This document shows, piece by piece, positions 49,355 to 61,921 of a DNA stretch of 64,000 bases. Numbering within the stretch: position 1 is the stretch's first letter; every line of letters begins with the position of its first letter. The position numbers and the translations under genes were made by a program. The stretch comes from Corynespora cassiicola (lineage: Eukaryota; Ascomycota; Dothideomycetes; Pleosporales; Corynesporascaceae), in NCBI GenBank assembly GCA_022059125.1, contig JAEUWY010000004.1, forward strand, positions 4,216,001 through 4,280,000, given 5' to 3'. A model generated the notes under the pieces. It was given only the letters and a program-made list of their open reading frames with translations, ran no database searches and was not told where the DNA came from.

Positions 49355-52061
49355 TTATTTGCCCTGGTTCGGGTTGTAGCCCGCAAAGTCGCGATGCACG
49401 GGGGGATAGCTGTAGCCCGAGAAGCCGCCCATGTAGTTGTTGAACTGGCCCGGGTTGTCCCCACTGGCATTGGCGTTGGCGTTGGCGTATGGGTCCGAGT
49501 TCGTGGGACTAGCATCCTCCTTGCCATCGCGGTTGCCGTATGGCCCACGTCCCCAGTTCATCGCATAGTTGGCGTTACCATATCGAAGCCGAGCGTCATT
49601 GCGGGCGTCGGGCATGGGAGGCCGTCCATCATTGACAGCGCCATAATAGCCGACGAGTGAGGGCTGGGAGCGATGACCAGGCAGCGCGGTGCCGGGGTAT
49701 TGGTACGTCGTCGCCATGGGAGGTCCATTCTGGAGGCTGCCGCTGCTGCTCTTGTCCTCAGCCGCCTTCTGCAATCCCTGCACCACCTTCTTGAGCTCCT
49801 TCACGCTCTGTTCCATGCTCTCCATCTTCTTGCCGTGGCTGACCAGCTGAGTGATGATCTCTTTCTTGAGAAGCTCGTGGAGCTTGTCGAGCTTCGAGTT
49901 GACATTGTGGTTCTGCTCAGACACGTTTCCGGCCAACTGGCTGACGTTGCGAATCTGCGCCTTCACATCCTTGAACTGCTCATCCAAGAATGCATCGAGC
50001 TGCTTTCCCCTGGCTGAATAGTCCCTCAGGCACTTCTCCTGGAGCGCGCAGATGGCATTGGCTGACAGATCGATGTGCTCGTTTGTGATTTGGAAATGGG
50101 AGCCCATATCAACTGGATAGTGAGGAGGCGGATAAGCAAACGGCGGGCCCACCATCACGGCAGGAGCCTGGTACTTGTGGAGCGGACTGGGCACCGCGCT
50201 GAGGCAGTTGGGATCGAAATCGCCACTGTACCCAACCTTGGAAGGACTGAAATGGCTCAGTATCTCTGTCAATCTAGACGTCTCGGGTTGGAGGTACCCT
50301 GCGTGATTCAAACTCCCGTGAGGCTGGTCACCAATCTGAAGGTTATGCATCGGGTTGGTGGGGGGCATGCCGGTCGGGTCTTGGTTGAAAGGCTCTCCCA
50401 TGTTGGCGGCAATGACCTGTGCAGTCTTCGAAGCGGGGTCAATGTCGCTGAGCGAGCCCTGGAAGATCATGCCAATGGATTCTTTGCCGGCGTCTGCGTC
50501 GTTTGCGTCGTTGGAGCCGGTGTCGGAGCCCTCGTAGAGATAGATATCGCCGTTGGGTACGGAAAAGAGGAAGCGCTCCTTGTCGTCCTGGAGGCCAGGT
50601 CAGTAGACTGCGGGGTGGAAGGTGCGCGGTGAATGGGGAAGGGGCGAAGGGAGTGAGGCGGGAAGGGGCGATGAGACTTACATTCTGGGAAGGGCCGCCG
50701 TTCTCGAACAGCCTGAGAGAGTAATTAGAAGGTGAATAGAAGCGAGGTGGTAGCTCGCCATACACCCCAAGGCTCTCCGACGACAACTTTCTTGCAGTCT
50801 CTGGCTCGTGCTCCTCGTTCGACGTGTTCTCGACTTCGGTGTGTGACGAAACAATGCGGTCGCCTTCACCGGGGCCATCGCCTTCAATCAGCTCAAGGTA
50901 CTCTTGGGCGCCGAACGGCTCAAATTTGCGAGGGCTCTCACCACCCTTCTTGGACACAGGCGACCGGATTGACGGGAATTGCGGGATAGCTGCAGGGTCC
51001 AGCAGATTTCCAGAACCTCCACGCTTCTCGACAGTACGGGCACGGGCACGGGCACGCAGGACAGCCTTGTCGGCGTTAGCCATGTTGTTCTTGGGTGGTG
51101 TATCTTTTCGGGGAGGCGTGGGTGGAACTTCAAGGTCCTGAGAACGAGGCTCTCCTGTGCCGGACCTTACCTCTCTCATAGGATGTCGAGCGGGACGATT
51201 GCGGAGCTCCAGACGACGGTCGCGAGTGTGAGCGTGTTGCTCATACACCTTGGAGGACAGGGCCCTTCCGGCATTGTTGCCTATGGGTTTTGGTGAGAAC
51301 TTCTTCGGGTTGCGCTTCAAAGAAGTACCAAAGACTTGGGCGGCCTTGGGTGGCATTTGGGGTTGAGGGATGAGCGGCTGCTGATTGCCATTGCTGCCAG
51401 AGGAACGGAACCCTGGAATACTCATACCAAAGATTTTCTTCCTGGAAGAGTCACGCTTCTGGTCAGTATTGCCCACGGCTTGCTGCCTGCCTCGAAGATC
51501 GTTCGTGACGATCTGGACGCTCATGTCGCCATCTGGAGCTGTCAGTCAAGCTCTTCCTTCCGTCTTCTGATTTGACTTACCATCGGTCGGCGTCGTGGCG
51601 ACTTGGCCCATCAACTTGAACAACTTCTTCTCATTTTGGGCCTCGATCTCTCCCCGAGCTGTCTGCTGCTTGTCTAAGACAGACTCGACACGGGTGTTCG
51701 AAGAAGCCGTGCTGTGGCTGCTACGCCTGGAGTGTCGGCTAATGGACGTTCCACGGCTCACCAAAACAGGTGGAGGTGGAGGTGGAGGTCCATCAGACTT
51801 GCGAGGAGACAGTCTGCCCTTGGCGGCCTCGAACAGGTCGGACACCAATGAAGTACGACTCTTGCTCTTCTGTGAACCAGACTTGCGCAAAGGCGTCGCG
51901 TCGAGTTCGAAGGTTGAAGCCATAGGCGTAGCCTCTGCTGAGCGTGACTTCTGGGTTGTTGCCAGGGCGAACGCATTGGGACCCGGGACAGGTCGTTCAA
52001 TTGGCAGGTTGTTGAAGGGCTCAACTGCGATAGGCGGTGGACGCCGCTTCTTCTCAGCCAT
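49355..52061 (-). CDS. Conserved-looking protein with C-terminal coiled coil, function unknown
   Basis: Minus-strand exons 52061-51581, 51532-50682 and 50587-49355 give 854 residues; introns are 48 and 94 nt with GTAAGT donors and CTGAC branch sites. I do not recognise the family. The N-terminal half is basic, Ser/Pro-rich and disordered, with a proline run (PPPPPPP near residue 90) and repeated Lys/Arg patches. A compact segment around 425-475 (SLRLFENGGPSQN then DDKERFLFSVPNGDIYLYEG) looks folded. Residues ~625-723 form a predicted coiled coil (KLDKLHELLKKEI, MEQSVKELKKVVQGL). The tail is Gly/Asn/Tyr-rich. A scaffold or adaptor role is inference. The intron-1 acceptor could also lie 6 nt upstream in frame; the branch-site distance favours the one used here. 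Confidence 0.75.
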
Positions 52062-52955
52062 GGAGCAGGTTTTGTTTTCGAGGGATGCTTTGGAGAGTCA
52101 GAGTCACCCAGTGGGAGTTGGAGAACCTTGCCTGGTGTACTGTGAGGGAGAGCCGACTCGGGCCAACAGCGAGTCCAATTCGCCGCGAGCAGTAAAACGA
52201 TTGGAGACAGTTATAGCATGACCGTTTCAAAAGTGTGGTGGTAATGGTGGAAAGGTAAACAAAAGAGTAGCGCGTAGGGTACCAAGTAGATAAGGCTACA
52301 AGACTTTCACTGGAAAATGCGCAAATTGCGCAAAGAAAGTGAAAGGCCCGCAAGCAACCACCGCCTGTTTCTGAAGCAACAAACGTAGAAGGAGATTATG
52401 GACAAGATCGCCCACCTGCGAAGCTGAAGTGACTCCGAGGCCTCACTCAACTCGATGCTCAATCTAGTGCCAAAAGGTGCACACTGGCATATCTTTTGCA
52501 GTTTTGCCTCGCCCTTGACATGATGTATCGATCCCAAATGCTTTACCAGTGACATGGTCAAGAAACGTGCAAAAAAAAAAAAAACAAGAAAAAGAGGCAA
52601 GACTTGTATGAAGAACTCCAATGAATAATTGCCTACCGCCTCAACACCTGGCTGTCATGGCTCGTCCCGCTGTCGTCAAGTCCTCAAACCACGTCAGCCC
52701 CCTGTTGCCAAGTGGACAATCGCTATGCCAGAAGTGTTGCACGATGAAGAAAAAAAGTTCCCAGTAGAATTGAAGAAGAATGGTGTAGAGAGCAAGTTTC
52801 ATAGCTTGGAAGAAAACACCGCTGCCCACAAAGCGCCGGGAATCAACAACGCAAGGTATCCCTAAGATCACGCCCGGCCTACGAAGATTGGGTAAGAATT
52901 GATGCACCCATCAGGTGCCCGCTCGGCTCTACTCGCATCGCCGCCACTCCCCCGT
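52062..52955. promoter_or_regulatory. Promoter of the coiled-coil gene and Cdc42 3' flank
   Basis: This 894-nt spacer lies between two minus-strand genes. It includes an A run of about 13 at 52571-52583. No supported coding frame was seen. Confidence 0.5.
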
Positions 52956-53843
<888 letters not shown>

Positions 53844-54880
53844 TTAGGGGCTCTGGGCTATCTGGGGGAGCAGTCGAGCGGCAGTGCGGTGTTGGGTCAG
53901 GCAGTCGGGCTAAACAAGGTAGCGGGCAGCTGGAGGGTATCCAAACGAGGGGTCAAAAAGAGCGGGAGGGCCTGGAGGCAGAAACAAAGTCAGTCGAGCT
54001 CTCAATCGAGGGCGGCATGCGGAAACGAGGACCAGCGTACCGGCGAGGCGTGGGTCAGGACGTCTGCGGGCGCGCGTGCTACCTCGTGCGCAGGCTCGTC
54101 GCGGTTGAAACTCGAAACGTCAGACGGGTCGAGGTTTCAGAGCAGCGGGCGGGCGGGCGGCGGCGACAGCAGCAGCAGCAGCAGGGCAGGGCAGGACAAT
54201 GAAGCGAGCGGGCCGGGCGGCGGCAGCGGTGGGCAGCGGTGGGCGTGGTGGGCGGCGGAAGGGAGGGTGGATGGCAGACGCAGTCGCGGCTGGAGCTGGA
54301 GCGGGAGAGGGATGCTTGCGGGGAGGCGTGGTGCGGGCGGCGGTGGGGGGAGGAGCGTGGGCGACGGCAGACTCGGGGGGTCGTGAGGGTGAGGCGTGGA
54401 CCTGGAGAGGGCTCAGGGCTCAGGAAGCGTGCAGTGACAGTGAGTAGTCGTCGAGAATCGGTAGCGGACGTCTGCTTGCACGGCTAGGCCTCAAAGTGGC
54501 TAGACGGGCCTGTGTGCACGCTGCACCGCTATACCGCTGCACTGCTGCACCGCTGCACCGCTGCGGTCGGTATGCACTTGCTGCCGCCTGCTCTGCTGCT
54601 AGCACACGGTACGGAGGGGGCTAGCTGGCTGGTCGTGTCTGCACCGCTCCACGGCTGCTGCGCTGGGCTCCACGGCTGCTGGGGGCTGCTGGGCCTGCTG
54701 GGCCTGCTGGGCCTGCCGGGGGCATAGGGCCTGTCTGCCCCCTTCGCAAGCGCGTGCTTTGTTTTATTGCCGACGCCCTCGCCCGCACCGCGCCAACGCC
54801 CTCGATGCCCTCGATGCCCTTGATGCCCTCGCTCCGCTGGCTTTGTTCGTGGGCCAGCGCCCCGTCATTTGCGAGAGGCC

Positions 54881-54910
54881 CAGCGAGGCCCAGCGAGGCC
54901 CAGCGAGGCC
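54881..54910. repeat. 10-bp tandem repeat, three exact copies
   Basis: Three exact CAGCGAGGCC units, preceded by one imperfect unit (GCGAGAGGCC, 54871-54880). It lies about 1.1 kb upstream of the Cdc42 start. Confidence 0.85.
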
Positions 54911-55450
54911 CCAGAGACCCTCTCAACGCGTGGCCGGCGCAGCGCAGTGCAGCCTGCCCTTTGGCTCTGCCGCCCGCCCTGATTGGCCCTGCCCGCGCCC
55001 GCCCTTCGCGCATCGCACCGCATGCGCGACGCAACTGACGTCCGGCCGACGCTGGCTGGCAGTCGTGCACACACTGGTACGTAGACAGTCCCAGCAGCTA
55101 GCGCGTGCCTGGGCTGGGTGCCTAGGTATACGGGCAGATGCGGGCTCAGATATGATCTCCAACGATCACGGCGTCCCAGCTCCTAGGGAGCCATCCGTGC
55201 GCCCTCGTGTGGCTCGCCTGCACGCCCGCACGCCTGCACGCCTGCACGCCTGCCCGTCGGAAACAACACGTTTTGAATGAGAACGACCCACCGCCGCGAG
55301 ACCCTGGAAAGACATGGCGCGACGCACTAGCCGCCATGCTGTCGTCGTCCTGCCGCCCCGTCCAGACCGGCCTGCGTCAAATTCTTCACTTTCTGCTTGC
55401 CAACCGGTAAAAACGGCGTGCCACCCGCGCCCCATGTTTGCAGCTGCCAC

Positions 55451-55500
55451 TGCTGCCACTGCTGCCGCCGCCGCCGCTGCTGCTGCTGCTGCTGCTGCCG
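55451..55500. repeat. GCC/CTG triplet array
   Basis: An interrupted triplet array begins with CTGCCA units, then (GCC)n, then seven CTG units. It lies about 245 nt upstream of the Zn2Cys6 regulator start and may form hairpins in the leader. Confidence 0.85.
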
Positions 55501-55744
55501 TGCCGTGTCGTGCTCAACTGTGCCGACCCGTGCTGACTTGTGCACCGCTGCCCAGCCTGGCCTCGGCCCTCGGGCAAATGTGGCGCCGACCCCGAGCAGC
55601 CACCATCTCACGTCGCGCCAGCACCCTGCCATGCCCTGCAGCAGCTCGTCTCGAGTACAGCCAGCAGCTGAAAACCTCGCCCACGCGACCACTATGATAG
55701 CTACACAATATTGCTGGACAATGACACTATAACCTCCCCCCGCA

Positions 55745-57122
55745 ATGGACCACCTAGACGACGAGCTGGATCTGCGCTACCACCGCAAGCTCAAGCCTGA
55801 AGTCTACTACCGGTGCCCGACCCTGGAGGTAATCGCCCTCCTGGACTCTCGCAGCTCCCTCCCCAGCTAAGTCATGAATGTCTAGTCTCTGGATGGTGCC
55901 GTCCGCAATGAACTGGAGAAGAATGCCTCGAGCTTGATTCCTGTGGAGATTGTTACCGAATTTGTGTTTGCCGTTGCGTCAACCATCACTATCCCCGTGA
56001 CCCAGCAGCCGCATCTAGATGACCTCTTTGAGCCCGCAGACTATGCGCAGAGCATCACGGTTGATCTGGCCCTGTGCCGGCATCTTGAAGGTAAGGGCCG
56101 GCTCAAGGCGCAGCGAGCCATCGCGCGGTACAATTGCCTAGTGACATGCTGTTTCACATGGACTGACATGTCCAGGTCCTTCATCGAGAAGATTGAGGAG
56201 GTGGATGGGTTCAAATATGCCGAGCGTCAGGCTTGGAACAAGAACAGCAGTGATGGATTGCGCTTCAAATATGTGTGCATCGATAGCCTGCAGAACAGAG
56301 ACCGCAAGAGCAATTTGAAGAAGAATCAGGATGCAGAGAATGGCGACGACGAAGAGAAGCAAAGGTCCGGTCGCAATGCACTACCGGCCTACGACTGCGG
56401 CGGCGCCATCCACGTCAAGTTTTCCATCAAGCGGGAGGCAGTCAATGTCATCTACGTACATAATCCTATCCATCGCGACGTAGAGAGTCGGCCAGTGAAT
56501 GGCGACAGGTCAGTGGTGCGCATCGCCTCCCAATGCGTGAGCTAACTTGCATAGTCAATTGCCTGTGCCAACAGTCGAAGAAGAAAGCGCACCCGCCTCG
56601 TCAAACGGGAACAAGCAACGAAAGAGGAGACGCAGCAAGAAAAGCGATGTGGATCTAGACAATGAATTGCATCACCCTGATCTCGACATGTCTACTTCAC
56701 CCGAGCCGGCTACGGTATCGAAAAAGAAACGCAGAAAGAGTGATCCTGTAGCTTCGCCTAGTGCCACGCGGAAGCCATCAAAGAAGAGCAAAAAAGCCAA
56801 GCAGACGCAGTCGCCCTCAAAGTCCCGCAGGAAATCCACTTTACGTGATCCCAGCCCCGAATCGCCGCCCAAGCCTGTCAAAGGCACAGCATGCTTGAGG
56901 TGCAAGCAAAAGGCGATAAAGTGCAACCAGGCAAAGCCAACTTGCAACCAATGTGCAAGGGGCCTCTGGACCTGCCAATACGAAACCACGGGGCCGAAGC
57001 CACGGTCCAAGAATGGATGTATCAATTGCAAACAACGAAAACGAAAATGCACAGAGGAGAAACCATCTTGTGCTTATTGCTTGAAAATTGACGATGACTG
57101 CGCCTACGCGGATCTCGACTAG
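55745..57122 (+). CDS. Regulator with two tandem C-terminal Zn2Cys6 clusters
   Basis: Four exons, 55745-55828, 55886-56127, 56176-56508 and 56555-57122, give 408 residues; introns are 46-57 nt. Two Zn2Cys6 clusters with identical spacing (C-x2-C-x6-C-x6-C-x2-C-x6-C) end the protein: C333 to C360 and C375 to C402, with 14 residues between them. Upstream are basic patches (QRKRRRSKK ~241, KKKRRK ~276) suited to nuclear import. The N-terminal half has a C143-x39-C183-x20-H204-x3-H208 pattern (KYVC, YDCGG, HNPIHRD), recalling FAR1/WRKY-GCM1-type zinc modules; that assignment is inference. There is no fungal-specific TF middle domain. Intron 2 is 48 nt, in frame and stop-free, so its removal is the least certain step. 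Target genes are unknown. Confidence 0.82.
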
Positions 57123-58147
57123 TAGCTCCCGTGGCGCCTGCTACCCGGATACGATGCAGGCTCGGCTATGTCGATCTTCCTTCGATTAGGGTGTTCGCAT
57201 CATTCTGTATAAGCATCTGTACGATTATGGCACGTACAACTGTCGAAAAGCGACCTGCCCAGAGTCACTTCTGCCAGCCATCTTATAGGCGATCAGTGAC
57301 CTATGCCTTTCCCTCAGTGCTGGTCTTCGGCCAAAGATATCCGAGAAACTAATAGAGGCACGGTTAGCGGAATTCCGGCACGTTACCGTGTTGTCCTAGA
57401 TGGCAACATGCTCATTGCATATGGCAGCTCTTCGGACCCGCGAGTGAGGAGCTGTAGGTAGAACATGGATGCGGCACAGTTACCCCATCCGCTATTATAT
57501 CCGCTATACCTAGTGTCTGCAGCCATGGGGTCTTAATCAATAAGACGCTATCAAATCATAGCCAATGTCCCCTCAGTCACCCCCGTTGATTCTCCTTGTC
57601 GATTAACGATCTTTTCTGCATTAAGCGATTCAATTAAGCGATTCAATCTCGGGTTTGCGGTTGAGCCTCCAAGTCTACTGGTAGTGCTAATTTCTCTAAA
57701 AGCTTGACGAGAATAAAACTTCTTTACAGGTGCCGAACAGTCGCTTCGACCCTGACAGAATTCCAACGCGTGACGCATTAGCGGGTATTTTCATTCGACG
57801 CGCGACGACCATGATCCCGGTATCCGAATGAATATCCTGGATGAGCGGGCCGCCACATCATGGGGCCATACGAGATGGCCTTCTGTCTCATTAACCTGAT
57901 CAGATGTTAATATATCTCGAGCCGCAATTGAAAATGTTCGTTATGGATAGTGGAACGGCCGAGGATCTTGTAGATGGTTTCCTAGGCAGCCAAGTAAGCA
58001 ATTATTTCCCCACGACAGACGGTCAGTGTGGTTCCGAGCGCACGATCGACGTAGTAACTAGGTATTTAATGCCAGAGTTGTCCGCGAGCGACATGTTTAC
58101 CCACGATTATATCATACCAAACACAGTCTTTGTGACTGTTATGCAAG
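57123..58147. promoter_or_regulatory. Intergenic and GH3 promoter
   Basis: This 1025-nt spacer holds the 3' flank of the regulator on the left and the GH3 promoter on the right. A direct repeat, GCGATTCAATTAAGCGATTCAAT, lies at about 57624-57648. No supported coding frame was seen; one at 57904-58212 overlaps the GH3 first exon in another frame. Confidence 0.5.
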
Positions 58148-60650
58148 ATGCGCGAACACATTTTACCTCTTCTAGCTACGGCCGCTCTCGTGGGAGCTTC
58201 TGGTACGTTTGACGTGCGCTGCTCGCAGCCCAGTTCCACTTGATACTCATGAATCGTAGCCCTCCCACACGACCACACATCGAAACGAGCCGTCGGCACG
58301 TGGGATGATGCATACACGAAAGCTACTGCTTCTTTGGCGAAACTCAACCTCGGCGAGAAAGTCGGCATTGTGACGGGGAATGGGTGGCAAGGTGGGAACT
58401 GCGTTGGCAACACAAAGGCGGCCGGATCGATCAACTATCCGTCTCTATGTTTGCAGGTATGCGCAAAACCTTGGAAGAAAAGATATTTGCTAACTCATTA
58501 GGACGGCCCTTTGGGAGTCCGCTACATCAATGGAGCCACCGCTTTTGCCGCCGGCATTCATGCAGCATCGACATGGGATCTCGATCTCATCCGCGAGCGG
58601 GGTCAATTCATGGGAGCCGAGTCCAAGCAACTAGGTGTACATGTACTCCTAGGTCCTTCAGCAGGTCCACTTGGGAAATTTGCGAATGGCGGCCGCAACT
58701 GGGAGGGCTTTGGAGCTGACCCATATTTGCAAGGCATCGCAATGGCCGAGACGATCCATGGAATGCAAGAGGCTGGAGTCCAGGCGTGTGCAAAGCACTG
58801 GATTGCCAACGAGCAAGAACGAAACCGGGAGACGATGAGTAGCAACGTTCCCGACCGGGTGCTGCACGAACTTTATGCCTGGCCTTTTGCTGATGCAGTC
58901 AAGGCTAACGTCGCCTCTGTCATGTGCAGTTATAACAAGATCAACAGTACTTGGGCTTGTGAGAACGAAGGCATCTTGAACAAGATCCTCAAGGACCAAT
59001 TGGGCTTTAGGGGCCATGTCCTCTCTGATTGGAATGGTAAATGAGTATATCTTGACATCTTACAAGGCTGACAAACGACAGCTCAACACACGACTGTCGA
59101 GAGCGCTGTGCGAGGCCTTGACATGACCATGCCTGGTAGCGACTTCAACAAGGGCAACGTCCTCTGGGGGCCTCAGCTTCAGTCTGCGGTGCAAAGCGGA
59201 CGCGTCCCTCAATCCCGCCTCGATGACATGGTAAAGCGCATCCTTGCCTCTTGGTACCTGGTTGGTCAGGACAAGGGATATCCAACGGCGACTTTCAACT
59301 CTTGGAATATTGGGAGGCACGACGTGGGCGGAACTCACAGGACGAATGTGCGTGCCATGGCTCGCGACGGCATCGTTCTGCTTAAAAACACCGCCAACGC
59401 TCTACCCCTGAGCAAGCCTAAGAGTGTCGCTGTCATCGGAAGTGACTCCATCGTGGCGCCGAGAGGAGCGAATGCTTGGTATGTATCCCCCCCACATTTC
59501 CACAGTATCAGTCACTGACAGCTCCAGTGTTGACCGTGGCTGCAACGACGGCACTCTAGCCATGGGATGGGGAAGTGGAACCACTGAGTTTCCGTACCTT
59601 GTCGCTCCTCTTGATGCGATCAAGGCGCAAGCTCAGAAAGACGGCACTACTGTGACTGCTTCGTCCAACGATAATGCACAGCAAGGAGCGCAGGCTGCAC
59701 GCAACGCCGAAGTCGCCATTGTCTGCATCAACGCTGATTCGGGAGAAGGCTACATTACCGTAGAAGGCCACGCAGGCGACCGTACTCACCTTGACCCATG
59801 GCACAACGGAAATGACCTGGTCAAGGCTGTTGCAGAAGCTAACAAGAAGACTATTGTAGTTGTGCATAGCGTTGGTCCGATCATTCTGGAACAATGGATT
59901 GACAACCCCAACGTTGTGGCTGTCGTCTGGGCCGGGTTACCTGGTAAGTAGCTCTCAAAAGACTACCCGACATGGAGCTAACGGACCCAGGCCAGGAATC
60001 TGGAAATGGATTGGTCGACATAGTCTACGGGGCTGCATCGCCCAGTGGAAAGCTGCCTTACACAATTGCCAAGAAGGCGAGCGACTATGGGACGACCATC
60101 GCCGCCGGCGATGATTCCAACTGGGACCTGTTCATCGACTATCGCAGATTTGACCAGCAGAAGATCGAGCCACGGTTCGAGTTTGGGTTCGGCCTGTGTA
60201 AGTGCCCTAGGTGCCATGTATCGGACAGCTACACTAACCAGCCTAGCCTACACCAACTTCACCTACGCCGACATTGCAATTGAAGGGGCACCTACTGCAG
60301 GTCCCGCAACTGGCACAAAGGGGCCGGGCGGTCCCGCAGATTTATTTGAAACCGTCGCCACTGTGACGGCGACAATCACCAACAGCGGAGGCGTCACCGG
60401 CGCTGAGGTTGCCCAGCTCTATCTCGGCTACCCAGCCTCCGCCGGGACCCCTCCCAAGCAGCTCAGGGGCTTCAACAAGCTGAGGCTGGAGGCTGGGCAG
60501 AGCGGCACCACGGAATTCAAACTGCGCCGGAGAGATCTGAGCGTCTGGGACTCTGCTCGCCAAAATTGGGTGGTCCCCACCGGCGACTTCACCGTCTTTG
60601 TCGGTGCGAGCTCGAGAGACGTCAGACTTCAAGGCAAGATCACCGTCTAG
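58148..60650 (+). CDS. Secreted GH3 beta-glucosidase
   Basis: Seven exons, 58148-58202, 58260-58456, 58502-59036, 59082-59478, 59528-59943, 59991-60197 and 60247-60650, give 736 residues; introns are 45-57 nt. A signal peptide (HILPLLATAALVGAS) is split by intron 1. The GH3 N domain includes DGPLGVRY, KHWIANEQE and the nucleophile motif VLSDWNAQHTT (Asp of SDW). The C domain follows (GIVLLKNTANALPL, GEGYITVEGHAGDR), then a fibronectin-III-like tail (AEVAQLYLGYP, KQLRGFNKLRLEAGQS). It cleaves terminal beta-D-glucosyl units, typically from cellobiose, outside the cell. The start codon is the Met that opens the signal peptide; an ATG 7 nt upstream is out of frame. Confidence 0.95.
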
Positions 60651-61564
60651 GGAAGAAGTCAAAAAGTACGAGGACATGGCTAGATAGTTCTTGTGAATAG
60701 GATGGTTGGGCTGGCATTGGATATGCCGATATCGGATGGGAAACGTTTGCACGGTTGAATGAATGATGAGAATGAGTTATGGCAAAGACTGAAGATCGCC
60801 TCGTATATTACGTGCAAGTTTCGTGAAGGAAAAAGCTCGGTCACCCTCGGCAGAATTGCATAGATTTTGTGCCGCAGACATTACGCTGCACACGACCTGC
60901 ACAGCTGGCCCTGCTACACTGTGGATATACGGCCCCTGTGATCCCTTCGAAGAGTGTTTCAAGCGTCAGAGATCTCCAGACCCCTCAGCGCCGTCTGAAC
61001 CCTGAGATGTAATTTTGCATGACAACATCGAGGGGATTGATGTGGCCATGATGCAAGGTCGCGTGATTGTGCGGCCATACCCCGGATTCCAGAGGGCGTG
61101 TCCCGTCAATCGCCGGGCGCTTTATCATCGGCTTAAGTAAAGTTCAATCTTATCGTTCACAAAGCCAGCAAGGTGTGGCCTCGCAGGGCATCGCGTTGGA
61201 TCGCTTGGCCACATGGCGGAGAACCTTTCTGCTGCTGCAAGCGTCCAAAATTTGCTCCACACCGGTACCGGCCCGGGGCACACGATGGATCAATTGCCCA
61301 ATCGTGTACATGGCATAGGGCGTGGGTGTCAGAATTTTCCGTGCGTCATTGGGCTCGGGCACCGCGCTATTCCCCGTCGGTCGCTAGCGCACAGCACTTT
61401 ATCTCAATAGCTGCCCCGGCGGGGTCTCTCCTCTTCCTTTCCGACTCACACATCAAAAAGCCCTCTCAGCTGCCTCATCGCCTGCCATCCACCTCCATCG
61501 CTCTCCAAGGGTTACTGTGCCCGCCCTGTACTGATCTCGCCCGGCTCTGGTTTCTACCGCGCTT
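60651..61564. promoter_or_regulatory. GH3 3' flank and CPA1 promoter
   Basis: This 914-nt spacer includes the CPA1 promoter and the start of its long leader. From about 61440 the sequence is CT-rich. A CGACTCA at 61442-61448 differs by one base from the Gcn4/CPC1 consensus TGACTCA, the expected general amino-acid control site, but one near-match is weak evidence. No coding frame was supported. Confidence 0.45.
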
Positions 61565-61857
61565 ATGCGTGCTGCTCCAAGTATCTTCACTTCCCAGGTA
61601 CGTGCCGAAAATCACTCTCGCTTGGTTTCTTATCTCGACCCAACGCACACCGTCAATTCACCGCGCTCATCCCGGCATGCCCTGCCTGGGCGGCACAAAT
61701 TGACAAGCTGCTTTCTCTCTTGCCCGTTCCTCCGTTGACAATGCTGACTGGTTTCCACAGGACTACATCTCAGGTATGCCGTCGACGGGCAAACTTTGCC
61801 TCGAGCCTGTCGTGCTAACCACTGCCAGACCACCTGTGGAAGGCTTCAGTAAACTGA
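61565..61857 (+). CDS. Arginine attenuator peptide uORF in the CPA1 leader
   Basis: Three exons, 61565-61597, 61761-61773 and 61829-61857, encode a 24-codon peptide. Introns of 163 nt (CTGAC branch site) and 55 nt (GCTAAC branch site) flank a 13-nt microexon. The peptide keeps the attenuator core: PSIFTSQ (residues 5-11), then DYISDHLW (12-19), including Asp12 and Trp19. The peptide stalls ribosomes at its stop codon when arginine is high, lowering CPA1 translation (established for Neurospora arg-2 and yeast CPA1). The start context is weak (C at -3), while the CPA1 start 64 nt past the uORF stop has A at -3, which fits leaky scanning. The two-intron arrangement requires correct splicing to make the peptide. 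Confidence 0.93.
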
Positions 61858-61921
61858 AAAGCCTTTTTACACCCTAGCTACACATCTTCACAAACAACCG
61901 TTTACAACACTACCATCCAAC

